This document shows, one piece after another, positions 7,526 to 14,961 of a DNA stretch of 35,722 bases. The stretch lies in assembly GCA_964415885.1 (NCBI GenBank), contig CAYQCE010000033.1, forward strand, positions 1 through 35,722, read 5' to 3'. The translations under genes were made by a program, and so were the position numbers. Source of the DNA: CAYQCE01 sp964415885. Lineage in GTDB: Bacteria > Zixibacteria > MSB-5A5 > JAABVY01 > JAHJOQ01. Every line of letters begins with the position of its first letter. Positions within the stretch are counted from its first letter, which is position 1. Under the pieces are notes generated by a model. It saw only the letters and a list, made by a program, of their open reading frames with translations, had not been told where the DNA came from and did no database searches.

Positions 7526-9192
7526 TACTCCGCGACCTCCACTCTGAACTGGGAATTGACCGGTGCGCGAGATTTAAGAAATCGAGCGAGCCGATACTTC
7601 AGGAATTCTAATTCATCATCCGAATGAAAGCTGTCGGGCTTGACACCGATTTCTACCGCAATACACCTTCTCACGCCGCGGTTGGTTCTGTCAGTGGAAT
7701 TGCGACACACCGCTGACACGATTCGCGGGTCAAACGTGCGCGCCCAGGTCTCGAGTTCACTGAATCCCATGGCACGGTCCCGGCTCCTGAGTCGAACGGT
7801 AGCCTCATCGACCACTTGTTCGACCGACTTGGCTGGAATAGCGCCCGCCGTCGAAACGAGATTCATGCAGGCGTCGATGCCGGGATGCTGTTCGTACAGG
7901 TCAACGATCTTGCCGGCCTCGATTCCGTTCGCTCTCGTACCTTCCGTTACCGTATACAGGACTGTGATCGAATCCGGCGGTGTCTGTCCGAGCGCATTAT
8001 AGTCGAACCAGAGTAAGATCCGGTTGTCGCGTTCCTCCATCGAATAGACATTGTCCGACTTGGGATCGATGGCCTCGTAGATCGGTACATATGTGTCTCC
8101 GTCGGAGTCCGTGACATCCACAATCTCGAGAATCGAGTCGATATGATCGGTGAGTTCGAGTTCGACGAGTTTGTTGCCCGCTGTATGCTTGAAGACTGAA
8201 CGATCGTTGCGATTAAACGCTATGAAACAATTCGTGTAAATTGCGAGAGGTTTCAGCAGGGTGCTTTTGTTGCTTCGGTCGGGGAGTAAAACCTTAAACC
8301 AGAACAACCCGTCCTCAGGCTCCTTTATATCAATTCCACCTGCAAATGCCAAGGAACCGATCTCATCGGGAGCATGCTGTTTGAACATGGCGGATGTGAA
8401 TCCTTCCGGCGGGGCGACTATCCTCTTCTCGATAGTCCCGTAAAGATCGCTGTGTGACCTGAACCCGCCCCATTCATCGGAGCCATTCGTGTCTTTGCCG
8501 AGAATGCGATTGGTTAGAGGGGTTGTCCCCGGTACGAACATCTCCTTCTCGTCGTAGCCGGCTTCACCGAGAGGGAGCCATCTCGACCACTTCAAGATGT
8601 CAACAGCTTCCTGATCGCCATGCAGGTACAGCATAATGTCACTGAAGTATCTGGCTTCACCTTCATATTCGAAACCGATATGCGCCGCCTGTGGCTGTTC
8701 GGCCATGGTCTTTCGTGATTGACCTTTGACACCGCCGCCCGTGTCCGCGATATCAACGGCAGTCTCGCCGCACTTCACGATAATGTGCCGGAGTTCGGCG
8801 GCTATAAGGTGCTCCTGCTTTCGTGGAGTGAAATAGAAGGTCTTGCCACCCTCGCGCTCCTCACGGTACATGATTTTCGTGTTCTCGTCTACGTCAACGA
8901 TCGGGTCGGTGAGGTCACATTTTACAATGGTATAGGCCGGAACTGGCCATCGCTTGCAGTCCGGAATCAAAGATCGAATCAGGGAGTCCGTCGCCTCCTG
9001 CCATAGTCGGCCGAGCTTTCCCTCGATACCGGCGAGCTGATCAGCGTAAAGTTCGAGCATCAGCCGGAGGATCGGGTCGAGTCTCTCGGGAGCTTCGGGG
9101 ACATCCTCAATGTGGGTCCTGAGCTCCCGATGCATTGCCGCGAATATGTCGTCCTTGGTGCGTATCTTGCCAGCTTTCATTGAATTCGTCAT
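7525..9192 (-). CDS. tssF: T6SS baseplate subunit TssF
   Basis: 555 residues. TssF forms the core of the baseplate wedge with TssG and is related to phage gp6/baseplate J proteins. The N-terminal helix region (ILRLMLELYADQLAGIEGKL) and the following LIRSLIPD fit the family start, which usually reads FP-x-LAG or LL-P-H. The C-terminal part has the J-like signature RSRDRAMGFSELETWARTFD, followed by RGVRRCIAVEIGV and the closing KYRLARFLKSRAPVNSQFRV. The gene sits in the conserved order tssE-tssF-tssG, 20 bp after tssE and overlapping tssG by one base. Two possible starts lie four codons apart; GAGG directly abuts the first ATG and stands 12 bases from the second, so neither is clearly favoured. 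Confidence 0.85.
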   Translation of the reverse strand: MTNSMKAGKIRTKDDIFAAMHRELRTHIEDVPEAPERLDPILRLMLELYADQLAGIEGKLGRLWQEATDSLIRSLIPDCKRWPVPAYTIVKCDLTDPIVDVDENTKIMYREEREGGKTFYFTPRKQEHLIAAELRHIIVKCGETAVDIADTGGGVKGQSRKTMAEQPQAAHIGFEYEGEARYFSDIMLYLHGDQEAVDILKWSRWLPLGEAGYDEKEMFVPGTTPLTNRILGKDTNGSDEWGGFRSHSDLYGTIEKRIVAPPEGFTSAMFKQHAPDEIGSLAFAGGIDIKEPEDGLFWFKVLLPDRSNKSTLLKPLAIYTNCFIAFNRNDRSVFKHTAGNKLVELELTDHIDSILEIVDVTDSDGDTYVPIYEAIDPKSDNVYSMEERDNRILLWFDYNALGQTPPDSITVLYTVTEGTRANGIEAGKIVDLYEQHPGIDACMNLVSTAGAIPAKSVEQVVDEATVRLRSRDRAMGFSELETWARTFDPRIVSAVCRNSTDRTNRGVRRCIAVEIGVKPDSFHSDDELEFLKYRLARFLKSRAPVNSQFRVEVAE

Positions 9193-9212
9193 CCTCGTCT
9201 AACAGCTAATGC

Positions 9213-9587
9213 TCAACCGATTTTGAATGTTTCACGGAATTCTTTCTCCTCGCCATCCTCCTTGTAACTTCCGGAGACTGTGACAGCAAGGCCCAGGGGA
9301 TGAGTGCCGGATTCATCGATCGCGCTGAACGAGACCGAGAGGTTGAACAGCCGTCTTTCGAATCTGTCTATGGCGTTTCTAAGGCTCGCTCTGACATCCG
9401 CCTTGCTTGCGGTATGCAAGTCTGAATACTCCTTCTCCCAGATTGCGCAGCCGAAATCTTTATTGAATGGAATGCTGGCAGCTCGCGTCGCGAGTATGAG
9501 CCCGATCGAGTGTCGAAGGGACTCGTGCATGTCAACTTTGTCGAAGTAGCCTTTGCGAAGCCTGAGAGGAAGCGAGAGGTATTTCAT
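9213..9587 (-). CDS. tssE: T6SS baseplate subunit TssE (gp25-like)
   Basis: 124 residues, the usual size. TssE is the gp25-like wedge protein that nucleates sheath assembly. The motifs are the leading repression-type helix SIGLILATRAASIPFNKDFG, then CAIWEKEYSD, and IDRFERRLFNLSV, which corresponds to the conserved I-x-x-x-E-x-R-L element of gp25. The C-terminal strand pair (LAVTVSGSYKE, FRETFKIG) closes the fold. It lies three bases after vgrG and 20 before tssF, so it is clearly co-translated with them. No good Shine-Dalgarno is visible, consistent with coupling to vgrG. Confidence 0.88.
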   Translation of the reverse strand: MKYLSLPLRLRKGYFDKVDMHESLRHSIGLILATRAASIPFNKDFGCAIWEKEYSDLHTASKADVRASLRNAIDRFERRLFNLSVSFSAIDESGTHPLGLAVTVSGSYKEDGEEKEFRETFKIG

Positions 9588-9590
9588 ATT

Positions 9591-11381
9591 TTAGTTCAGG
9601 TTAATCGGATTTCCCTTTGCGTTCAACATCGCGCCTTCGACATCCAGAGTAGCCGAGGCTTTCAATTTCCCCGATGCCGATGCTTCAGCGTTCAAATTAG
9701 CTCCGGCCTTGATCTTCGTGTCGGTGCCGGATTCAAGCGACAGAGCCTGCGATGCCTTGATTGTTATGTTCTTGCCATCGAGTGTAATGTCGCCGTCGCT
9801 CTTTATTGTTATCGACGGTCCATCCAATGTCAACACTATCTGGTTCTTACCATCCTTATTTGTAATCTCGATCGTTTCCCTGCCCGATTCATCATTGATG
9901 AATATCTCATTGCCGGACCTGGTTGTGATAGCCTTGACGTCATTGCTCTCGGTAACGGCTTTTGACAGGGGAGTATCGGTGCCGTTGTAGAGCGATGCCA
10001 GAACTATCGGCAAATCCGGGTTGCCGAACTCGTAACCCACGAGGACCTCATCTTCGATCTCGGGGATCATATAAAATCCTCGATCTTTGCCCGCATGCTG
10101 CGTGGCGACTCTGATCCAGGGTGTTTCGCCGCTGGGGTTCCACGGGAATTTGACTTTAACTCGACCGAGCTTGTCGGGATCGTTATTGTCGGTGACCACT
10201 GCCGGCTGAAGTTGCGATATTCGGGGTCTGCCGTAGTAACGCTGTGGGAATGCAACCTCCACCGGAGTACACCAGAATTCGTTGTAGTATGTCCCGCTCT
10301 CACCGAAATGATGAACGACCCTGGTGACGTAATACAGGCCGTCGAGATCGCCGAGGCCGTTTATCTGGGTGCATTTCCCGACAGTGAGGCTGGCAAGGCT
10401 CGATTTACCGTGGCAGGATATCATCTTGCCTACAGAACTCTTCATCTCTGTCTGCAACGCGCCGTCCAGCGACCTGTTGTCCCTTGCCTTGCCCACGCTC
10501 TGGAATGAGACATTCGTAAATATATCTCGAGACGCCGTCGGTGACTTCGCCAGCGGACCTGAGAGTGACGCTCCCGGACTTGCCGAGGTGGTATCATTGG
10601 AGAGAGTTCTCTTGTCAAGATAGCTGTAGAAATACGATTCGAAGTTCATCTGGCCCGTGCCAAGGTTCACGGAAAACGCCCCCAGGTTCTCAGGCCATGA
10701 CAAATCGAGCCGATCGGATGCGTTCGCCGCCACGACCTTGAATTCTGTGCCGTCATAGAAGCTGAAAAGCCCATACGAGCTCGCGAGGCGTTTGATGAAT
10801 TCATAGTCGGTTTCATCAAACTGAACCGTGAACTCCTCTGTTCTTCCGGCCGATTCCGTGCTGCCAACTGTAATCGAATGATCTCCCAGTACCGCGCTCA
10901 CAATATCAGACGGGCTCTGGTTCATGAAGAACCGTCTCTTCCTGGCCTTATCGAGCGTAATTGTCGGGCTTGCAGCCGTTAGATGGACCTGATTCACTGT
11001 CGCAATCTGGTGGTCGAAATTGACCCCGATAATGATCCCCGTAAACTCGATCGCATCATCTCCCGGCGAACCCTCCGTGGTAGTGGGGAGGTTCAGCGTT
11101 ATCGTCTTTCCGAGATACGTCGAGAATTCGCTCGGATCCATCGTTCGTGATGCAGTCTCAGCTTCGGCGACATGTCGTATTGTAACTCTCAGTATATGAT
11201 GATTGTCTATAGGTTGGGTCAGGGTGACATTCGATATCAGATTCCTTATGTCCCGACCCTGAATTCTGACTCGAGACTGAGCGGGAACAGCTATCGTCCT
11301 CCTCTCTTCCGATTCGATGGAGTCCGACAGGGCGAATTCTTCCGTTTCCCTGATTAGCTTCTCGATGTCCTGTTCCGGCAT
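9591..11381 (-). CDS. vgrG: VgrG spike protein (TssI)
   Basis: 596 residues. VgrG trimers form the T6SS spike (gp27-gp5 fusion) on top of the Hcp tube. In order: a gp27-like part (about 30-340) including FDETDYEFIKRLASSYGLFSFYDG, the diagnostic VgrG/phage D motif; the gp5 OB-fold with DKLGRVKVKFPWNPSGETPWIRV and YMIPEIEDEVLVGYEFGNPD; then the beta-helical needle (about 490-596) of short hydrophobic repeats (ITLDGKNITIKASQALSLES) ending in KGNPINLN. There is no extra C-terminal effector domain. The PAAR tip is encoded in the neighbouring operon. It follows hcp after a 72-bp gap that holds a perfect hairpin. The upstream ribosome site (GGGAT) is weak. Confidence 0.95.
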   Translation of the reverse strand: MPEQDIEKLIRETEEFALSDSIESEERRTIAVPAQSRVRIQGRDIRNLISNVTLTQPIDNHHILRVTIRHVAEAETASRTMDPSEFSTYLGKTITLNLPTTTEGSPGDDAIEFTGIIIGVNFDHQIATVNQVHLTAASPTITLDKARKRRFFMNQSPSDIVSAVLGDHSITVGSTESAGRTEEFTVQFDETDYEFIKRLASSYGLFSFYDGTEFKVVAANASDRLDLSWPENLGAFSVNLGTGQMNFESYFYSYLDKRTLSNDTTSASPGASLSGPLAKSPTASRDIFTNVSFQSVGKARDNRSLDGALQTEMKSSVGKMISCHGKSSLASLTVGKCTQINGLGDLDGLYYVTRVVHHFGESGTYYNEFWCTPVEVAFPQRYYGRPRISQLQPAVVTDNNDPDKLGRVKVKFPWNPSGETPWIRVATQHAGKDRGFYMIPEIEDEVLVGYEFGNPDLPIVLASLYNGTDTPLSKAVTESNDVKAITTRSGNEIFINDESGRETIEITNKDGKNQIVLTLDGPSITIKSDGDITLDGKNITIKASQALSLESGTDTKIKAGANLNAEASASGKLKASATLDVEGAMLNAKGNPINLN

Positions 11382-11412
11382 TAGAGTATCCCGATGATTG
11401 GTTTAGGTTGAA

Positions 11413-11437
11413 GCCGGGTGGAATCTATCCACCCGGC
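11413..11437 (-). terminator. Perfect 9-bp hairpin between hcp and vgrG
   Basis: GCCGGGTGG at 11413-11421 pairs perfectly with CCACCCGGC at 11429-11437 around a 7-nt loop. It lies 16 bases after the hcp stop. There is no U tract, so it is more likely an attenuator or 3' mRNA stabiliser than a full terminator. Confidence 0.5.
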
Positions 11438-11453
11438 TCGGTATTTGACTGAG

Positions 11454-11858
11454 TTACTCTTCCCAGCGGTTGTCGATATTGGCATCACCGATCGTCAGGC
11501 GGTGGCATGAAATCTCGAAGTATTCGGAGACCTGATCATCCGCCTTTTCCTTGACGTGCGGAATAGTCTCCTCGTATTTGGTGATGAATCCCTCTTCCCA
11601 TGTGAGTTCCTTCATCATAGCATCATTAGGATTCTTGAATGTGACCTTGCCCGGTTTCCAGTTCGGCTCGGAGGAATCCATTGCCCAGCGAGCGATGTCA
11701 GTACTCTCGTCAGACTCCCTGTGAACCTTGATAGTACCGGCATGTGCGCGATCCGACGGACGACCGGTCTCGTCCTTGGCAGTGTAGAGTTCGAATGATA
11801 CGGCGTAGACGTTCTTGTAGGTAACGCCGTCGATTTCCAATACTGGCCTTCGTGCCAT
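11454..11858 (-). CDS. hcp: Hcp tube protein, Bacteroidota-type TssD
   Basis: 134 residues, matching the Bacteroidota TssD family more closely than classical Hcp. Hcp hexamers stack into the inner tube expelled by the sheath. Visible family features are VYAVSFELYTAKDETGRPSD near the start, HAGTIKVHRESDESTDIARW, then SCHRLTIGDANIDNRW at the end, like the TssD pattern of an IS-x-x-x-I-x-x-G element and a terminal W. A strong AAGGAG lies seven bases before the ATG. Hairpins are found on both sides, upstream at 11915-11941 and downstream at 11413-11437. This fits the usual need for much more Hcp than baseplate proteins, although that use is inferred. Confidence 0.9.
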   Translation of the reverse strand: MARRPVLEIDGVTYKNVYAVSFELYTAKDETGRPSDRAHAGTIKVHRESDESTDIARWAMDSSEPNWKPGKVTFKNPNDAMMKELTWEEGFITKYEETIPHVKEKADDQVSEYFEISCHRLTIGDANIDNRWEE

Positions 11859-11914
11859 AATCCAGCTCCTTGAATTGTGTTGGTGCTTTTATTCTGAGTT
11901 ATATTCTTCTGGTG

Positions 11915-11941
11915 AAAGTGCGGAGACATGCTCCGCACTTT
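11915..11941 (-). promoter_or_regulatory. Perfect 11-bp hairpin between tssC and hcp
   Basis: AAAGTGCGGAG at 11915-11925 pairs perfectly with CTCCGCACTTT at 11931-11941 around a 5-nt loop. The stem starts with A residues and ends with three U residues in either direction, so it could act as a partial terminator after tssC, or as an RNA-processing or stabilising element at the 5' side of hcp. Confidence 0.55.
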
Positions 11942-11950
11942 CCGGGATCT

Positions 11951-13381
11951 TTACTTATCTTTCACATTAGTCTGGTCGTCTTCGTTCCAAGCTGTGAACT
12001 CGATGTTGAATGTACGCGCCGGGTACTTGGGATTGAGCGCTACCTTGATGTCAACCTCCTGGTTCTTGCGCATTTCGTCATCTGCAAAGATGTCCACCTT
12101 GTAGTCCTGCAGGATGTTGTCACCGCCCGAGATAGCTTTCATGAACTTATCGATGTCTCTGCGGAGAGTGTCGATGAATTTCTGGTCGATAACAGAGAAG
12201 GTCTGCTTGTTCAGGTAGTTTCGCAGGGTCTTATAGACGTAGTCGTAAGTTCTGCGGATGGAATAAATGTTGAACGTTTCCTTGGTGAACAGGGTAGAGG
12301 AACCCATCGCAACAGCGGCACCCTCAAAATTGACCATCGGGTTGACACCCTTCTCGTTGATCTTGGATGCATCCGGTTGATTTGCACGGAAACGCAGATA
12401 CTTGGCATCCGCGATCTTGCCGAACTTGAAGCCGGCCATCGGCTGTTGCATACCGACCGTAGTGTCGCCCTGGTACATCTTGCCGGCGACTGCCGATGAC
12501 GGCGGAATCCACATGTCCTCGTCCTCGTACTGGTTCTTCTCGCGGGCCTGGATGTAGTTTGCGAACATCGATACGTACTGTTTGTAGTTGTCGATGCCGG
12601 GAAGATTAGCGTAATTCGGATCGTCCAGCATATCCATGACCTCTTCGACATTTTCGAAATTCGGGAGATCGGTCATGACATGCAGTTTGTTCGGCAGTCC
12701 GAGCTGGCGGGCGACGGAATCGATATTCTCGACACTGCCGAGCCAGCCGGGGATGACAGCCATCGAGAAACACTCCTTGATGCTCCACTCACGATAGAGA
12801 TCCGCTACAGCCTTGGTAAGCTCTTCGAATTTCTCACGGTCATCCGGGTCGGTCAGCTCTTCGCCGCTTATATTTGCGAAGTAGGTGTTTACTTTCTCGT
12901 CAGCCTCCTGCTGTGCGTTGGCAAAGAACTTGTCAATCGCGCGATAGGTCGTTTCAAGATCGCGGCTCTCGCGATGGACCTTCTTCATGTTCTTCTCGAG
13001 ATTCTGCTCTAGCTGCGTAGCGCGCTCATTCAGATCCTTGCGGATGTCATCAATGCTCGCGTCCTTCGATAGGTTCTCGATCCAGATTCTGAGTTTCTCT
13101 GCAAGAAGCTTGCGCTGAGTTGCGAAGTCCTTTTTGGTCAGGAATTCCTTGCGCTGGAAGTCCTTCTTCGGATCGAGCCACTCCACGCCTCTAACCAGGT
13201 CTCCGTCGACTGTCTTAAAAGAGGGGAGAAGGGACGCCAGTTTCTTGAAATCACCGAAGGTATCACCGAGTATATTCGCAAATTCCTCATCGGATACCTT
13301 CTCTACTTCCATCGCAGGTTTTTCCGGCGCTGCGGCCTCTTCCTGCGCTGCCTGCTGTTCCAGTTTTTCGTCTTCAGCCAT
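11951..13381 (-). CDS. tssC: T6SS contractile sheath large subunit TssC (Bacteroidota-like)
   Basis: 476 residues. TssC forms the sheath with TssB around the Hcp tube and contracts to drive injection. Typical features are a Glu/Ala-rich N-terminus, DFKKLASLLPSFKTVDGDLV, the KDFQRKEFLTKKDF segment, a DUF5458-like middle with ANYIQAREKNQYEDEDMWIP, MVNFEGAAVAMGSSTLF, and the C-terminal handshake region TLRRDIDKFMKAISGGDNIL and IKVALNPKYPARTFNIEFTA. The long, charged helix at about 95-180 (RATQLEQNLEKNMKKVHRES) is longer than in proteobacterial TssC and fits the Bacteroidota type. It follows tssB after 14 bp. AGGAGAGG precedes the start. Confidence 0.92.
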   Translation of the reverse strand: MAEDEKLEQQAAQEEAAAPEKPAMEVEKVSDEEFANILGDTFGDFKKLASLLPSFKTVDGDLVRGVEWLDPKKDFQRKEFLTKKDFATQRKLLAEKLRIWIENLSKDASIDDIRKDLNERATQLEQNLEKNMKKVHRESRDLETTYRAIDKFFANAQQEADEKVNTYFANISGEELTDPDDREKFEELTKAVADLYREWSIKECFSMAVIPGWLGSVENIDSVARQLGLPNKLHVMTDLPNFENVEEVMDMLDDPNYANLPGIDNYKQYVSMFANYIQAREKNQYEDEDMWIPPSSAVAGKMYQGDTTVGMQQPMAGFKFGKIADAKYLRFRANQPDASKINEKGVNPMVNFEGAAVAMGSSTLFTKETFNIYSIRRTYDYVYKTLRNYLNKQTFSVIDQKFIDTLRRDIDKFMKAISGGDNILQDYKVDIFADDEMRKNQEVDIKVALNPKYPARTFNIEFTAWNEDDQTNVKDK

Positions 13382-13395
13382 TTATCTCACCTCTC

Positions 13396-13836
13396 CTATT
13401 CGCTCAGTAGATCGATGTAATAAGCCATGACCTTCATCAGCGCATCCTTCTTCTCCTCGTCCTGGAGAAGCTTCTGGAGCGCCTTGTTTTTCTTGAGCTG
13501 CTTGTCAAGATCGGCCATCATTTCTTTACTGTAGTAGGTCTTCTGAAGGTAATCGTTCTTTTCGATCAGCTCCTTGGACGTGAAGTCCTTCATTGACCTG
13601 ATTTCGAACTCGCCGTTAGTCGGCTCGCCTTCTGTGGTCTCCATCTCGACCGAGAATGAAGGCTGGAACTTCTCGAAGACATCCTTCAGGTTTTGACACT
13701 TTTTGGGTGCCACGTCCGCGTCGTCGTCATTGTTGAGCTTGGCGACATAGAGCGTCTTGTTGGACGGTAAAAGCTCGACCGGGATCGAATCGTCCCGTTT
13801 GACCTTTTCCGTCGCTCCAAGTATGAACTTTGCCAT
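13396..13836 (-). CDS. tssB: T6SS contractile sheath small subunit TssB
   Basis: 146 residues. TssB pairs with TssC to build the sheath. The N-terminal strand region (IPVELLPSNKTLYVAKLNND), the KCQNLKDVFEKFQPSFSVEM segment (matching the L-x-D-F-x-P pattern of the family) and EFEIRSMKDFTSKELIEKND lead to a helical C-terminus (LKKNKALQKLLQDEEKKDAL) that would interlock with TssC. GGGAGG five bases before the ATG supports the start. It lies between the clpV second half (21 bp upstream) and tssC (14 bp downstream). The protein lacks a ClpV-binding site that I can identify with certainty. Confidence 0.9.
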   Translation of the reverse strand: MAKFILGATEKVKRDDSIPVELLPSNKTLYVAKLNNDDDADVAPKKCQNLKDVFEKFQPSFSVEMETTEGEPTNGEFEIRSMKDFTSKELIEKNDYLQKTYYSKEMMADLDKQLKKNKALQKLLQDEEKKDALMKVMAYYIDLLSE

Positions 13837-13857
13837 TTAGCCCTCCCGTGGAGAGAT

Positions 13858-14961
13858 TCATATTGCTTTGTTTTTTTCTATATTAAAGACGTAGTCATCA
13901 TCCTCGACATCCACAGCAACGGAATCACCCGGCTCAAGGTTTCCTGCAATAATGTCTACCGACAGTTTATTTATGATATCTTTCTCGATAATCCTCTGCA
14001 TCGGACGAGCGCCGAGTTCGAAATTGTAACCATCCTTCGACAGCTTCTTCTTGGCGGCTTCGCTCAGCTCCGTAACTATGTTCTGATCTTCGAGCATCTT
14101 ACTGAGATTGTCGAACTCGAGTTCGGCGATTTTCTCCACCTGCTCTTTGGTGAATGGGTGGTATATGATAATGTCGGTCAGGCGGTTAAGGAACTCCGGA
14201 CGAAACTTCGTGAACAGGAATTGACGCACGCTGTCCATGTCTACGTCTCGGCCCTCTCTGAAGGCGTCCAGTATCTGATCGGCGGCGTAATTCGATGTCA
14301 GTACAACTATCGTATTCGAAAAGTCAACCGTACGATTCTGGCCATCAGTCAGGCGGCCGTCGTCGAGGAGCTGAAGCAGGACGTTGAATATCTCCGGATG
14401 CGCCTTTTCGACTTCGTCAAACAGTACGATCGAGAATGGCTTTCTGCGCACGGCCTCTGTGAGCACACCACCGGCCTCGTAGCCGACATAGCCGGGGGGA
14501 GCGCCGATCATCTTCGCGACGGAATGCTGTTCCATGAACTCCGACATGTCGAGCCGAACCATCGCATTCTTGTCGTCGAAAAGAAAGTCCGCCAGAAGTT
14601 TTGGCAGGTACGTTTTCCCTGTGCCGGTCGAGCCGAGGAAGAGAAACGAACCCATCGGACGATTCGGTAGCTTGAGTCCCGCGCGCGCTTTTCGGATCGC
14701 GTTCGCAACGCCGGTAATGGCCTGCCTCTGTCCGACAATCCTCTTGGAGAGGAAATCCTCCATGTGCAGAAGCTTCTCTTTCTCAGCAGTCAACATCTTC
14801 GATACGGGAATGCCCGTCCTGCGGGCTACCACGGCGGCAACATCAGAGTCGTAGATAGTCGGATCGGGATTCTCTGCCACCTTCCGGAGTTCCTCGAACG
14901 TCTCAAGCTTCTCCTTGAACTCCTTCTTCAGCAGATCGAGATGCCTTACATCGATGCTCAT
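13858..14961 (-). CDS. clpV: ClpV (TssH) C-terminal half: second AAA+ domain
   Basis: 367 residues, covering the end of the middle domain and the second ATPase ring of a ClpB/ClpV-type unfoldase, which recycles the contracted sheath. Motifs: VAAVVARRTGIPVSKM (40-56, as in ClpB before the second domain), Walker A GSTGTGKT (110-117; the usual sequence is GPTGVGKT), pore loop GYVGYE (157-162), Walker B IVLFDE (178-183), FRPEFLNRLTDIIIY with the arginine finger, and GARPMQRIIEKDI. The ATG overlaps the stop of the upstream half (ATGA). A GGGAGG seven bases upstream supports real translation initiation here. A complete single-gene ClpV would be about 850 residues, and the two halves add up to 851. 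Read together they appear to form one working enzyme. Confidence 0.88.
   Translation of the reverse strand: MSIDVRHLDLLKKEFKEKLETFEELRKVAENPDPTIYDSDVAAVVARRTGIPVSKMLTAEKEKLLHMEDFLSKRIVGQRQAITGVANAIRKARAGLKLPNRPMGSFLFLGSTGTGKTYLPKLLADFLFDDKNAMVRLDMSEFMEQHSVAKMIGAPPGYVGYEAGGVLTEAVRRKPFSIVLFDEVEKAHPEIFNVLLQLLDDGRLTDGQNRTVDFSNTIVVLTSNYAADQILDAFREGRDVDMDSVRQFLFTKFRPEFLNRLTDIIIYHPFTKEQVEKIAELEFDNLSKMLEDQNIVTELSEAAKKKLSKDGYNFELGARPMQRIIEKDIINKLSVDIIAGNLEPGDSVAVDVEDDDYVFNIEKNKAI

Noticed and set aside
14958..14961. Simple sequencing frameshift in clpV
   Set aside because: Kept as an alternative in the finding, but the GGGAGG at correct spacing and the ATGA overlap favour two genes.
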